A stretch of DNA of 6,413 nt from an uncultured Planctomycetaceae bacterium. Lineage in GTDB: Bacteria; Planctomycetota; Planctomycetia; Pirellulales; UBA1268. Shown in pieces: positions 1-5,860 of the stretch. The first letter of the stretch is position 1, and the number at the start of each line of letters is the position of its first letter. The translations under genes were made by a program, and so were the position numbers. Under the pieces are notes generated by a model. That model was not told the origin of the DNA and searched no databases. It worked only from the letters and a program-made list of their open reading frames with translations. The stretch is taken from NCBI GenBank assembly GCA_937900985.1, contig CALCGM010000271.1, positions 1 to 6,413 of the forward strand, in the 5' to 3' direction.

Positions 1-712
1 AGGCATCGGCGTAGCTCATTGCAAGGTTGATGTAACCCGCATGCGGGCACTCCACCCCTTTGGGTCTGCCGGTGGTGCCGCTGGTGTAGAAGAGTGAGGC
101 GAGCCGCTCGGCCGGGGCATCGAGCCAGGCTGGCGGCCTCACAGGCTCCGCTGGCTGTTGAAGACTGCTGACATCGACGGTGGGCAGATCACGAAAGCTC
201 GCTTCCCCGCGGGTGAGCACGAGCACCGGATCGGCATCGGCACGCATGTGCTCGATCAGCGGCTCCGGGGCGTCCGTGTCGAGAAAGAGCATCACACCAC
301 CAGCCCGCAGCACCCCCAGGTGGGCGGCCACGATGTGCGAGCTGTCTTGCGGCATCGCCACGGCCACCACCTGATCCGGCCCGCTGAGAAAAGGCTGCAC
401 CGCCGCAGCAACACGCTCCGCTGCCCGATCGAGCTCGGCATAGGTCAGCCGCTCACCGGTGTGGGGCACCTCCAAGGCGGGAAACTCGGGAAAGCGGGCC
501 GCCGACCTGGCAAACACCTCATGCAGCCACCGCACGCCCCGCTGATGCGGAGCATTGACGAGGTGATGATCGCTGAAGTGATCCGTGAGGCGAAACGGAC
601 AGGTGTCGCCCACGTCGGCACGGGCCGCCCGAGCCACAATCCGGTACCGCCACCAGGCCGCCGCCGTCAGCAGCAGCAGGCCCAGCATGGTGGCAGTCGG
701 AATCACCAGCAT
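1..712 (-). CDS. Membrane-anchored NRPS-like adenylation (AMP-binding) enzyme, C-terminus outside window
   Basis: This is the first 237 residues of an ATP-dependent adenylate-forming enzyme; the rest lies beyond the left edge. Residues 1-18 form a hydrophobic segment (L-rich, residues 10-14) followed by WWRYR, typical of an N-terminal membrane anchor with a cytoplasmic enzyme domain behind it. The adenylation domain starts near residue 60. It shows an A1-like motif LTYAEL (89-94), an A2-like motif LRAGGVMLFLD (135-145) and a clear A3 phosphate-binding loop YTSGTTGRPKG (209-219), followed by GYINLA as in amino-acid-adenylating NRPS domains. Family knowledge says such domains make an acyl- or aminoacyl-AMP, usually for transfer to a thiol. 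The substrate-specificity residues, and any carrier or later domains, are not visible. The ATG at 712 is chosen because it starts the hydrophobic segment; a GTG at 715 is possible, and no strong Shine-Dalgarno decides. It lies 48 bp behind the amidinotransferase gene on the same strand and in the same frame, so co-transcription is likely. A plain fatty-acyl-CoA ligase is the main alternative. Confidence 0.85.
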   Translation of the reverse strand, partial: MLVIPTATMLGLLLLTAAAWWRYRIVARAARADVGDTCPFRLTDHFSDHHLVNAPHQRGVRWLHEVFARSAARFPEFPALEVPHTGERLTYAELDRAAERVAAAVQPFLSGPDQVVAVAMPQDSSHIVAAHLGVLRAGGVMLFLDTDAPEPLIEHMRADADPVLVLTRGEASFRDLPTVDVSSLQQPAEPVRPPAWLDAPAERLASLFYTSGTTGRPKGVECPHAGYINLAMSYADA

Positions 713-760
713 CACGAGCTCGTCCTGTTGCTTTCGGCCGCGCCCGACGCCGGCGACTGC

Positions 761-1810
761 CTAGTCGAAATACCGCTGCAGCGTGCCGGTTCGCCGCACG
801 TCGAGGGTGACACAGTGAAAGCCGCCGCCGAGCATCTTCGAATGCCGCAGCTTCAGCGGCACCACCGTCAGCCCGTGCGACTCCAGCAGCCGAATCAGCC
901 CCAGCTGGTCGCTATCGACCACCACCACCTCCGGGCTGATGCTGAACACATTCATGTCGATCCACTCGCTGCCGATCGCCTTGGAGAGGTAGTCGGCATC
1001 AAAGCGATCGGTCTTCTCCATCGGCGGGCTCATCACCACTTCCCACTGCCGCAGGAAGTCCGGCAGCGTGGCGTCGCTGATGCGGGCCGGGTTGCAGAGC
1101 ACGAGGCCGGGCCGCAGGGCGGCGAAGGTCGAATCGATATGGCTGCCGTAGTAGACGCCTTCGAGGAAATGCACGCGGAAGCGGTCGCCGAGAATCGTCT
1201 GCAGCCAGCGTCCACCGCGGCGGTTGCCCGTGGCACTGACGAGATAGAGCAGGTCTTCGCCAAACCGCAGCACGTTGGCAGCGTCGAAGGCCGGCTCGTC
1301 TTCCCGCGGCGTCGGCCGCTCAAGGTCGACGTCAAACAGCTCGTCGCGGAGCATCGGCTTGGGCGCGGCAAACCACTTCGCCCCGGAATCGAGATACTCC
1401 AGCAGCAGCTCCTTGTAGCTCGAGGTCTCCTGGGCCCGGCTGCGGATCACGTTGGGGGTTTCGATGATGCGGTCTTCGATCGCCAGGAGCACATCGCGAG
1501 GGCAGTAGTTGTAGTAGCCCTGGCTCGTCCAGTGGATCGTGGAAAACGCTGCGTCGTGGGGCCAGGTGGCCGGCCGCCGCACGAGAGCCCCCGCCTGCTC
1601 CAGCACCGTCACAAAGGCGTCGAGGTCTTCCTCGGTTTCCTCGATGATCCACTCGGGAAAGGGGCCCTGCGGAATCTCGTCGATCTCCCGATCGGGATAC
1701 TCCGCCAGCCGCGTGCTCGGGTCGGCATGGGGAAACCGGGCCGCGAGTGGATTGCCCACGATCACCTCTTCGAGCGGATCCCACTCGTTACAGCTCCAGA
1801 CAAGCGACAT
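761..1810 (-). CDS. Amidinotransferase, arginine:glycine amidinotransferase (AGAT) family, CyrA-like active-site loop
   Basis: This 349-aa enzyme should move the amidino group of arginine to an amine acceptor, giving ornithine and a guanidino compound, through a covalent amidino-cysteine intermediate. The family hallmarks are all present: N-terminal NEWDPLEEVIVG (8-19), PRDVLL (104-109), FDAANVLR (175-182), HIDSTF (224-229), GLVLCNP (235-241) and the C-terminal GGGFHC (328-333) followed by DVRRTGTLQRYFD. By comparison with human AGAT, as I remember it, Cys333 is the nucleophile and Asp176 with His224 complete the triad; Asp106 and Asp226 are also conserved. The acceptor-side loop reads Y221-G-S223-H224, where human AGAT has N-P-M-H. 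An aromatic residue and Ser at these two places recall CyrA of cylindrospermopsin biosynthesis. Length is short against human AGAT (423 aa) because the N-terminal targeting region is absent. The start at 1810 places the conserved NEWDP region eight residues in; the reading frame stays open upstream to 2446, but that stretch lies antisense to another gene. No clear Shine-Dalgarno is seen. An acceptor other than glycine, as in StrB, is possible. Confidence 0.93.
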   Translation of the reverse strand: MSLVWSCNEWDPLEEVIVGNPLAARFPHADPSTRLAEYPDREIDEIPQGPFPEWIIEETEEDLDAFVTVLEQAGALVRRPATWPHDAAFSTIHWTSQGYYNYCPRDVLLAIEDRIIETPNVIRSRAQETSSYKELLLEYLDSGAKWFAAPKPMLRDELFDVDLERPTPREDEPAFDAANVLRFGEDLLYLVSATGNRRGGRWLQTILGDRFRVHFLEGVYYGSHIDSTFAALRPGLVLCNPARISDATLPDFLRQWEVVMSPPMEKTDRFDADYLSKAIGSEWIDMNVFSISPEVVVVDSDQLGLIRLLESHGLTVVPLKLRHSKMLGGGFHCVTLDVRRTGTLQRYFD

Positions 1811-1880
1811 CGGCGTCCGTTTTTTCTTCGGGGAGGAGAGCGTGAGTCCGCAGAGAGCCCCTGCAGTGTCAGCAGTCTCC

Positions 1881-1912
1881 CCCACACCGCGTCTCCTGCA
1901 AACGGTGGTGGG
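1881..1912. repeat. Imperfect inverted repeat in the divergent intergenic region
   Basis: CCCACACCG (1881-1889) pairs with CGGTGGTGGG (1903-1912) over nine base pairs with one bulged G (1907) and a 13-nt loop. It lies between the amidinotransferase start (1810, minus) and the exported-protein start (1988, plus). Its right arm shares GGG 1910-1912 with the next inverted repeat, so the two could not fold at the same time. It may be an operator or leader structure; chance is a real possibility in GC-rich DNA. Confidence 0.4.
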
Positions 1913-1930
1913 CAAAAAGCGGGTTTGCCC
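1910..1930. repeat. Perfect 7-bp inverted repeat, possible operator
   Basis: GGGCAAA (1910-1916) and TTTGCCC (1924-1930) are exact reverse complements separated by seven bases. The dyad is 57 bp upstream of the plus-strand start at 1988 and 99 bp upstream of the minus-strand start at 1810. Size and spacing suit a dimeric repressor site. No T-tract follows, so an intrinsic terminator is unlikely. A further GCAAAC (1898-1903) is complementary to GTTTGC (1923-1928), adding a competing pairing. Confidence 0.4.
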
Positions 1931-1953
1931 CTGGGTCTGCTGCACAGTAGGGT
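1925..1953 (+). promoter_or_regulatory. Weak sigma70-like promoter candidate for the exported-protein gene
   Basis: TTGCCC (1925-1930) lies 17 nt before TAGGGT (1948-1953), giving 4/6 and 3/6 matches to the -35 and -10 consensus at ideal spacing. The -35 candidate lies inside the right arm of the perfect inverted repeat, an arrangement that would allow repression. The match is poor and the assignment is tentative. Confidence 0.2.
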
Positions 1954-1987
1954 CAAAAATCGGCGGAGTTTCTGGAGGAATCGATCG

Positions 1988-3235
1988 ATGCGTGCAGTCT
2001 TTGTTTTTGCAGTGGCCGTCGCCGCCGCTGCCCCCTGTGCCATGGCCGCTGGCGACGCGTCGCCTGAGAGCGAAAAGCAGCCGACGGTCGTCGATGCGGC
2101 CGTTGAGGCGATTGGACGGGTCGCTGATGGTGAGGATGCCGCCGACGTTGTTGGGGAAGCAGCCAAGGCCGTCGAAGACGTGATCACCGAGGCGGTCGTC
2201 GACACGGTCAAGGAGGCAACCGCCAGCGTCGTGCAAGACAAAACGCTCGTGCTGCGAATCTCCAGGGAGTTCATCCGCAAACGAGTGCCAAAGGTGGTTG
2301 ACCAGACAACCCCGGTTGATCGCTGCCTGTTTGGCGCGCACGTGACGGGCGAGGCCGTGACCAACGGCCAGCCGCTCGTCGTGGAAGGCGACGACCCTCA
2401 GGAGCCCGGCTTCACTGTGCAGTTTTCCGGCTCGACGGTCACCCACACCCGCTCAAGCAAGGGGCCGGTCCGCGTGTATGGCACAGGCGCCGCGACCTAC
2501 ACCGTGCAACGAAAGATCCGTTTTGATGCCGACGGCTTTCACGCCGAAGCCCCGAGCATTACCTGCGACTACGGCTCATCGCTCGATGGCCTGGGGCTGC
2601 CGCCAGGGCTGCGGGGCAAACTGGTGAAGCGGTTTGCCATGCCGGAAATCCAGAAGACCAGGCCAGCGGCCGACGTCATCGCCAAGCGCGACGTGCAGCA
2701 GGAGCTGATCACCACCTTCACCGCAAAGACCGACACGCTCGTCAATGACCTCAACCAGCGGATGCCCTGGAAGGCCACGCTGGCGATTGTGGCACCCAAT
2801 GGTGCCGAGCGGGTTCGCCGCCTGAAGACGACCCCGGTCTACGTGGAGATCCGCTCCAGCGTCGCCGATGCCGAAGTGCCGAGCCTCCCCTTGGAATCGG
2901 AAAGTCTGCGAGCCCCGATTGAGCTGTGGGTGCTCGGCGAACCGGGCCCGGTCGTCTCCGCGGAGCTGCTTGCCCTCTGGGGCTTGAGCAAGATGGCGAT
3001 CAAGCCGCTCAAGGAGAAGGCTGAAGCGGCTGCCGAACGGGTGAGCGAGCGGCTCGAAGACTCCGCCAGCGGCTTTGAGCCGCAGCTCCTTGGCGAGTGG
3101 TGGGTGCTGCGGCTCGGGGCCGACCTGATGGAGCGGATGCTCGGTGAAACGCTCGACGCAGCCGCGGATGCCGCATCTGACAAGGCTCCGGCCGAGGCTG
3201 ATCCGGCAGACGCCTCGCCGCCAGCCGCAGACTGA
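1988..3235 (+). CDS. Exported protein of unknown function, probably planctomycete-restricted family
   Basis: This 415-aa protein begins with a clear Sec signal peptide (hydrophobic residues 3-16) and a likely signal peptidase I cut after A-M-A at 20. Cys17 follows a Pro and does not make a lipobox. The mature protein starts with an acidic Ala/Val/Glu-rich stretch (35-82) that looks helical. A middle domain (about 85-195) follows, with LVLRISREFI, then alternating hydrophobic/polar strands and a region VYGTGAATYTVQRKIRFDADG suggesting beta structure. A more helical part comes next (210-262), then another mixed segment (263-330) and a helical charged segment (335-358). The tail is Ala/Asp/Pro-rich and probably disordered (390-415). 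Only Cys113 and Cys193 remain in the mature form, so they could pair in a disulfide. I do not recognise a functional domain; the layout recalls uncharacterised exported proteins I associate with planctomycetes. The start is secure: GGAGGA at 1974-1979 sits 8 nt before the ATG. It is divergent from the amidinotransferase and convergent with glpK. Confidence 0.85.
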   Translation: MRAVFVFAVAVAAAAPCAMAAGDASPESEKQPTVVDAAVEAIGRVADGEDAADVVGEAAKAVEDVITEAVVDTVKEATASVVQDKTLVLRISREFIRKRVPKVVDQTTPVDRCLFGAHVTGEAVTNGQPLVVEGDDPQEPGFTVQFSGSTVTHTRSSKGPVRVYGTGAATYTVQRKIRFDADGFHAEAPSITCDYGSSLDGLGLPPGLRGKLVKRFAMPEIQKTRPAADVIAKRDVQQELITTFTAKTDTLVNDLNQRMPWKATLAIVAPNGAERVRRLKTTPVYVEIRSSVADAEVPSLPLESESLRAPIELWVLGEPGPVVSAELLALWGLSKMAIKPLKEKAEAAAERVSERLEDSASGFEPQLLGEWWVLRLGADLMERMLGETLDAAADAASDKAPAEADPADASPPAAD

Positions 3236-3257
3236 TGCGGGAGGGCACCCTCGCTCT

Positions 3258-3276
3258 CGGTCACGAGCCGTGGCCG
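3258..3276 (+). terminator. Hairpin at the convergent gene junction, possible terminator without T-tract
   Basis: CGGTCACG (3258-3265) pairs with CGTGGCCG (3269-3276) around an AGC loop: eight pairs in plus-strand RNA counting one U-G wobble. It starts 22 nt after the stop of the exported-protein gene and overlaps the stop codon and last four sense codons of glpK. In minus-strand RNA the wobble becomes a C/A mismatch, so it would serve the plus-strand transcript better. No T-run follows, which makes intrinsic termination uncertain. Confidence 0.3.
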
Positions 3277-4796
3277 TGCGGCGGGGCCACGTCGTCGTCG
3301 ACCCAGTCCATCGTCTTGGTGACGGCCTTCTTCCAGTTGCGGTAGAGACGCGCTCGCTCGCCCGCATCCATCGCGGGGCTCCATCGCGTGTCTTCGGCCC
3401 AGTTGGCAATCACGTCGGCCTCGCCCTGCCAGAACCCCACGGCGATTCCGGCGGCATAGGCGGCGCCGAGCGCAGTCGTCTCGGCGACCTTCGGGCGAAC
3501 CACATCGACGCCAAGCTGGTCGGCCTGAAACTGCATCAGCAGCTCGTTGACCACCATCCCACCGTCAACCCGCAGCTCGGTGAGGTTCACGCCGGAGTCG
3601 GCATTCATCGCATCGAGCACCTCACGGGTCTGAAACGCTGTGGCCTCCAGGGCCGCGCGGGCGATGTGATTTTTGTTGACGTAGCGGGTGAGGCCCACCA
3701 AGGCACCGCGGGCGTCGGGCCGCCAGTAGGGGGCGAACAGGCCGGAGAAGGCCGGCACAAAATACGCCCCTCCATTGTCGTCGACCTGGCGAGCCATCGT
3801 CTCCACGTCAGCGGCCTCGGAAAACAGGCCCAGGTTGTCGCGGAGCCACTGAATCAGCGATCCCGTCACGGCGATGGATCCCTCCAACGCATACCGCACG
3901 GGCTGATCGCCGATCTTGTAGCAGACCGTCGTCAGCAGGCCGTTCTTGCTGGCAATCTTCTCCTGCCCGGTGTTGAGGATCATGAAGTTGCCGGTGCCGT
4001 AGGTGTTTTTCGCCTGACCGACTTCAAAACAGGCCTGGCCGAAGGTCGCCGCCTGCTGGTCGCCAAGGATTCCGGCCACCGGCACTCCCGGCAGCAGTCC
4101 GCCCTGGCTGCCGTGCCCATACACCTCAGAGGAGGAACGGATCTCGGGCAGCATCGCCAGCGGAATCCCCATGTCGCTGGCGATATCCTCGCGCCACTGG
4201 AGGGTGTCGAGATCCATCAGCATCGTCCGCGAGGCGTTGGTGACATCGGTGATGTGGAGGCCACCGTTGACCCCGCCGGTCAGGTTCCACACGACCCACG
4301 TATCGATCGTGCCAAACAGCAGGCTGCCCCGTTCGGCCTTCTCGCGAGCCCCCTGAATGTTGTCGAGAATCCACATCACCTTCGGACCGGAGAAGTAGGT
4401 CGCCAGCGGCAGGCCCACAACCGCCGTGTATCGACTGGGCCCTGCAGCTCCGCCCAGCTCGTCGACGATCTTCTGCGTGCGGGTGTCCTGCCACACGATC
4501 GCATTGCAGACGGGCTTTCCGGTGGTGCGATCCCAGACGACTGCAGTCTCCCGCTGGTTGGTGATGCCCACCGCGGCGATGTCGCTGACTGTGGCTTGGG
4601 CTCGGGCCAACGCCAGCGCCACCACCTCGCAGACGTTGCTCAAAATCTGCTCCGGGTTGTGCTCCACCCAGCCGGCCTGAGGAAAGATCTGCTCGTGCTC
4701 AAGCTGCCCGGCCGACACGACGCCGCCAGACCGGTTGAAGACGATGGCGCGGGAGCTCGTGGTTCCCTGATCAATCGCAAGAACGTAGTCAGCCAT
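3261..4796 (-). CDS. glpK: Glycerol kinase
   Basis: This cytoplasmic enzyme phosphorylates glycerol with ATP to sn-glycerol 3-phosphate, feeding glycolysis and phospholipid synthesis. At 511 aa it has the normal length. The FGGY-kinase landmarks are present: the phosphate-binding loop DQGTTSSR (9-16), glycerol-binding Arg82-Glu83 in GITNQRE, Tyr134, and catalytic Asp246 in GDQQAA. FGGY signature 1 lies at 134-146 (YFSGPKVMWILDN), signature 2 at 364-384, and the C-terminal nucleotide-binding DGGM at 411-414. The loop that binds fructose 1,6-bisphosphate in E. coli (GGTR) reads GGLLPG (232-237) here without the Arg. The C-terminal PGIETTERNY-like site for EIIA-Glc is replaced by unrelated sequence (473-482), so E. 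coli-type feedback inhibition is not expected. The last residues are His/Gly-rich (HGHGS). The ATG at 4796 follows AAGGAA (4806-4811) with a 9-nt spacer. It is 39 bp downstream of glpF, an operon spacing. Confidence 0.97.
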   Translation of the reverse strand: MADYVLAIDQGTTSSRAIVFNRSGGVVSAGQLEHEQIFPQAGWVEHNPEQILSNVCEVVALALARAQATVSDIAAVGITNQRETAVVWDRTTGKPVCNAIVWQDTRTQKIVDELGGAAGPSRYTAVVGLPLATYFSGPKVMWILDNIQGAREKAERGSLLFGTIDTWVVWNLTGGVNGGLHITDVTNASRTMLMDLDTLQWREDIASDMGIPLAMLPEIRSSSEVYGHGSQGGLLPGVPVAGILGDQQAATFGQACFEVGQAKNTYGTGNFMILNTGQEKIASKNGLLTTVCYKIGDQPVRYALEGSIAVTGSLIQWLRDNLGLFSEAADVETMARQVDDNGGAYFVPAFSGLFAPYWRPDARGALVGLTRYVNKNHIARAALEATAFQTREVLDAMNADSGVNLTELRVDGGMVVNELLMQFQADQLGVDVVRPKVAETTALGAAYAAGIAVGFWQGEADVIANWAEDTRWSPAMDAGERARLYRNWKKAVTKTMDWVDDDVAPPHGHGS

Positions 4797-4835
4797 GGCG
4801 GGCCGTTCCTTCTACGGGGAATGTGCGGAGAGCGT

Positions 4836-5600
4836 TTAGGAGGCGACCAGCGGCGTCAGCAGACCGGCGAGCACGCCACCGACGAGCGGGCCGACAACGG
4901 GAACCCAGGCGTAGGCCCAGTCGCTGCTCCCCTTGCCCGGGATCGGCAGCAGGGCGTGCACAATCCGGGGCCCAAGGTCACGGGCCGGGTTGATGGCGTG
5001 GCCGGTTGGGCCGCCCAGCCCCGTGCCGATGCCCACCACCAGCAGGGCCACCGCAAGCGGGAAGAGAAAGTCGGGATGCTCGCCGAGGTTGGCCCCCGAG
5101 TTGCCAAACGACATCACGCCAAACACCAGCACGAAGGTCGCGACGACCTCGGTCAGAAAGTTCCAGCCGTAGGAGCGGATGGCCGGACCGGTGGCAAACA
5201 CACCGAGTTTCGCAGCCGGATCGGCATCGTGGTCGAAGTGCTTCTTGTAGGCCAGGTAGGCCAACACCGCGCCAAGCATCGCCCCGACAAGCTGGCCGCT
5301 GATGTAGACGAGCATCGTGGCGATGCTCACGGGGATGTCTGGGCCAAATGTCACTCCGCTCGCCAGCATGTGCTGAACCCAGAGGCCGACAGTGACCGCC
5401 GGGTTGATGTGGGCGCCCGTCTTCGCTGCGACATACACCCCCGCAAAAACCGCCAGGCCCCATCCGAAGCAAATCAGCAGCCAGCCTCCTTCGAAGCCTT
5501 TCGACTTGGGAAGGACGACGTTGGCGACCACGCCGCAGCCCAGCAGCAGCAGGATCGCCGTGCCGAGCATCTCTGTGAGAAAGATCCACTCCAACGCCAT
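4836..5600 (-). CDS. glpF: Glycerol facilitator, MIP/aquaglyceroporin family
   Basis: This 254-aa inner-membrane channel lets glycerol diffuse into the cell, where GlpK traps it. Its two half-helix motifs are intact: NPA at 66-68 in GAHINPAVT and NPARD at 204-208 in GHAINPARDLGPR. The Asp after NPAR marks aquaglyceroporins rather than water-only aquaporins. Six hydrophobic helices can be placed at about 7-29, 38-58, 90-116, 146-165, 178-196 and 229-250. By comparison with E. coli GlpF, the selectivity filter should be Trp47, Gly192, His201 and Arg207; E. coli has Phe at the third place. I chose the ATG at 5600 because AGGAG (5610-5614) lies 9 nt upstream; the in-frame ATG at 5606 would leave only 3 nt. 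The frame stays open upstream to 5822 but that stretch has no channel-like sequence. It is the first gene of the glpF-glpK operon. No sequence-recognisable regulator is encoded here. Confidence 0.96.
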   Translation of the reverse strand: MALEWIFLTEMLGTAILLLLGCGVVANVVLPKSKGFEGGWLLICFGWGLAVFAGVYVAAKTGAHINPAVTVGLWVQHMLASGVTFGPDIPVSIATMLVYISGQLVGAMLGAVLAYLAYKKHFDHDADPAAKLGVFATGPAIRSYGWNFLTEVVATFVLVFGVMSFGNSGANLGEHPDFLFPLAVALLVVGIGTGLGGPTGHAINPARDLGPRIVHALLPIPGKGSSDWAYAWVPVVGPLVGGVLAGLLTPLVAS

Positions 5601-5609
5601 GGCCATGCT

Positions 5610-5615
5610 CTCCTC
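5610..5615 (-). promoter_or_regulatory. Shine-Dalgarno site that fixes the glpF start
   Basis: On the minus strand GAGGAG (5615 down to 5610) precedes two in-frame ATGs at 5606 and 5600. Spacing is 3 nt to the first and 9 nt to the second, favouring initiation at 5600. Confidence 0.6.
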
Positions 5616-5641
5616 GTGACCTGCCCGTTCTGCCGCATGTT

Positions 5642-5668
5642 CACTCGCCGCGGCCAGGCGGCGGAGTG
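5642..5668. promoter_or_regulatory. Strong imperfect hairpin/dyad upstream of glpF
   Basis: CACTCGCCGC (5642-5651) pairs with GCGGCGGAGTG (5658-5668): ten GC-rich pairs interrupted by one bulged G (5663), with a 6-nt loop. It lies 42-68 bp upstream of the glpF start and about 190 bp from the divergent esterase start. It could be an operator dyad for the glp operon or a structure in the glpF leader RNA. There is no T-tract, and no upstream gene ends here that would need a terminator. Its function is inferred from position only. Confidence 0.4.
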
Positions 5669-5715
5669 GGGCTCCCGGCCACCCGGGCACACAACTCCCC
5701 CCCGCACGACGCACT

Positions 5716-5724
5716 GTGATACCA
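5716..5724 (-). promoter_or_regulatory. Possible extended -10 element for glpF
   Basis: On the minus strand TGGTATCAC (5724 down to 5716) matches an extended -10 (TG-N-TATCAC, 4/6 to TATAAT). No -35 hexamer of note lies 16-18 nt upstream. If real, transcription would start about 110 nt before glpF and the hairpin at 5642-5668 would be in the leader. Weak evidence. Confidence 0.2.
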
Positions 5725-5860
5725 GAACAGCCCCGTGGTGGCGCCAGCCGCTGCTCCTCTTGGCATGAGACGCTCTGCCTGGGAGGCCGGTAGACTGTCC
5801 ACTTCCGCGTTCCCGATGCCATGAATCCGCCGCGGTCACGCCACCTTCAGGAACCCTGCC

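Noticed and set aside
158..1987. Plus-strand reading frame open from 158 into the exported-protein gene, as if that protein had a 610-residue N-terminal extension
   Set aside because: It lies antisense to two well-supported genes, its translation is His/Arg/Gln-rich without any domain, and the true start at 1988 has a signal peptide and a perfect Shine-Dalgarno site. Long antisense frames are common in GC-rich DNA.
1811..2446. Upstream in-frame extension of the amidinotransferase frame
   Set aside because: The family homology starts just after the Met at 1810; the extension covers the intergenic region and the antisense of the exported-protein gene and has no recognisable domain.
3241..3256. 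GAGGG/CCCTC mini-hairpin just after the exported-protein stop
   Set aside because: The stem is only 4-5 bp with a tiny loop and no T-tract; the neighbouring hairpin at 3258-3276 is stronger.
2576..3409. 277-codon minus-strand frame across the 3' end of the exported-protein gene and of glpK
   Set aside because: It overlaps both genes, in antisense and in an alternative frame, and encodes low-complexity Arg/Pro/Gly-rich sequence.
3144..5768. 874-codon plus-strand open frame opposite glpK and glpF
   Set aside because: It is antisense to two unmistakable conserved genes and its composition (His, Arg, Gly, Gln-rich) is that of a codon-bias shadow.
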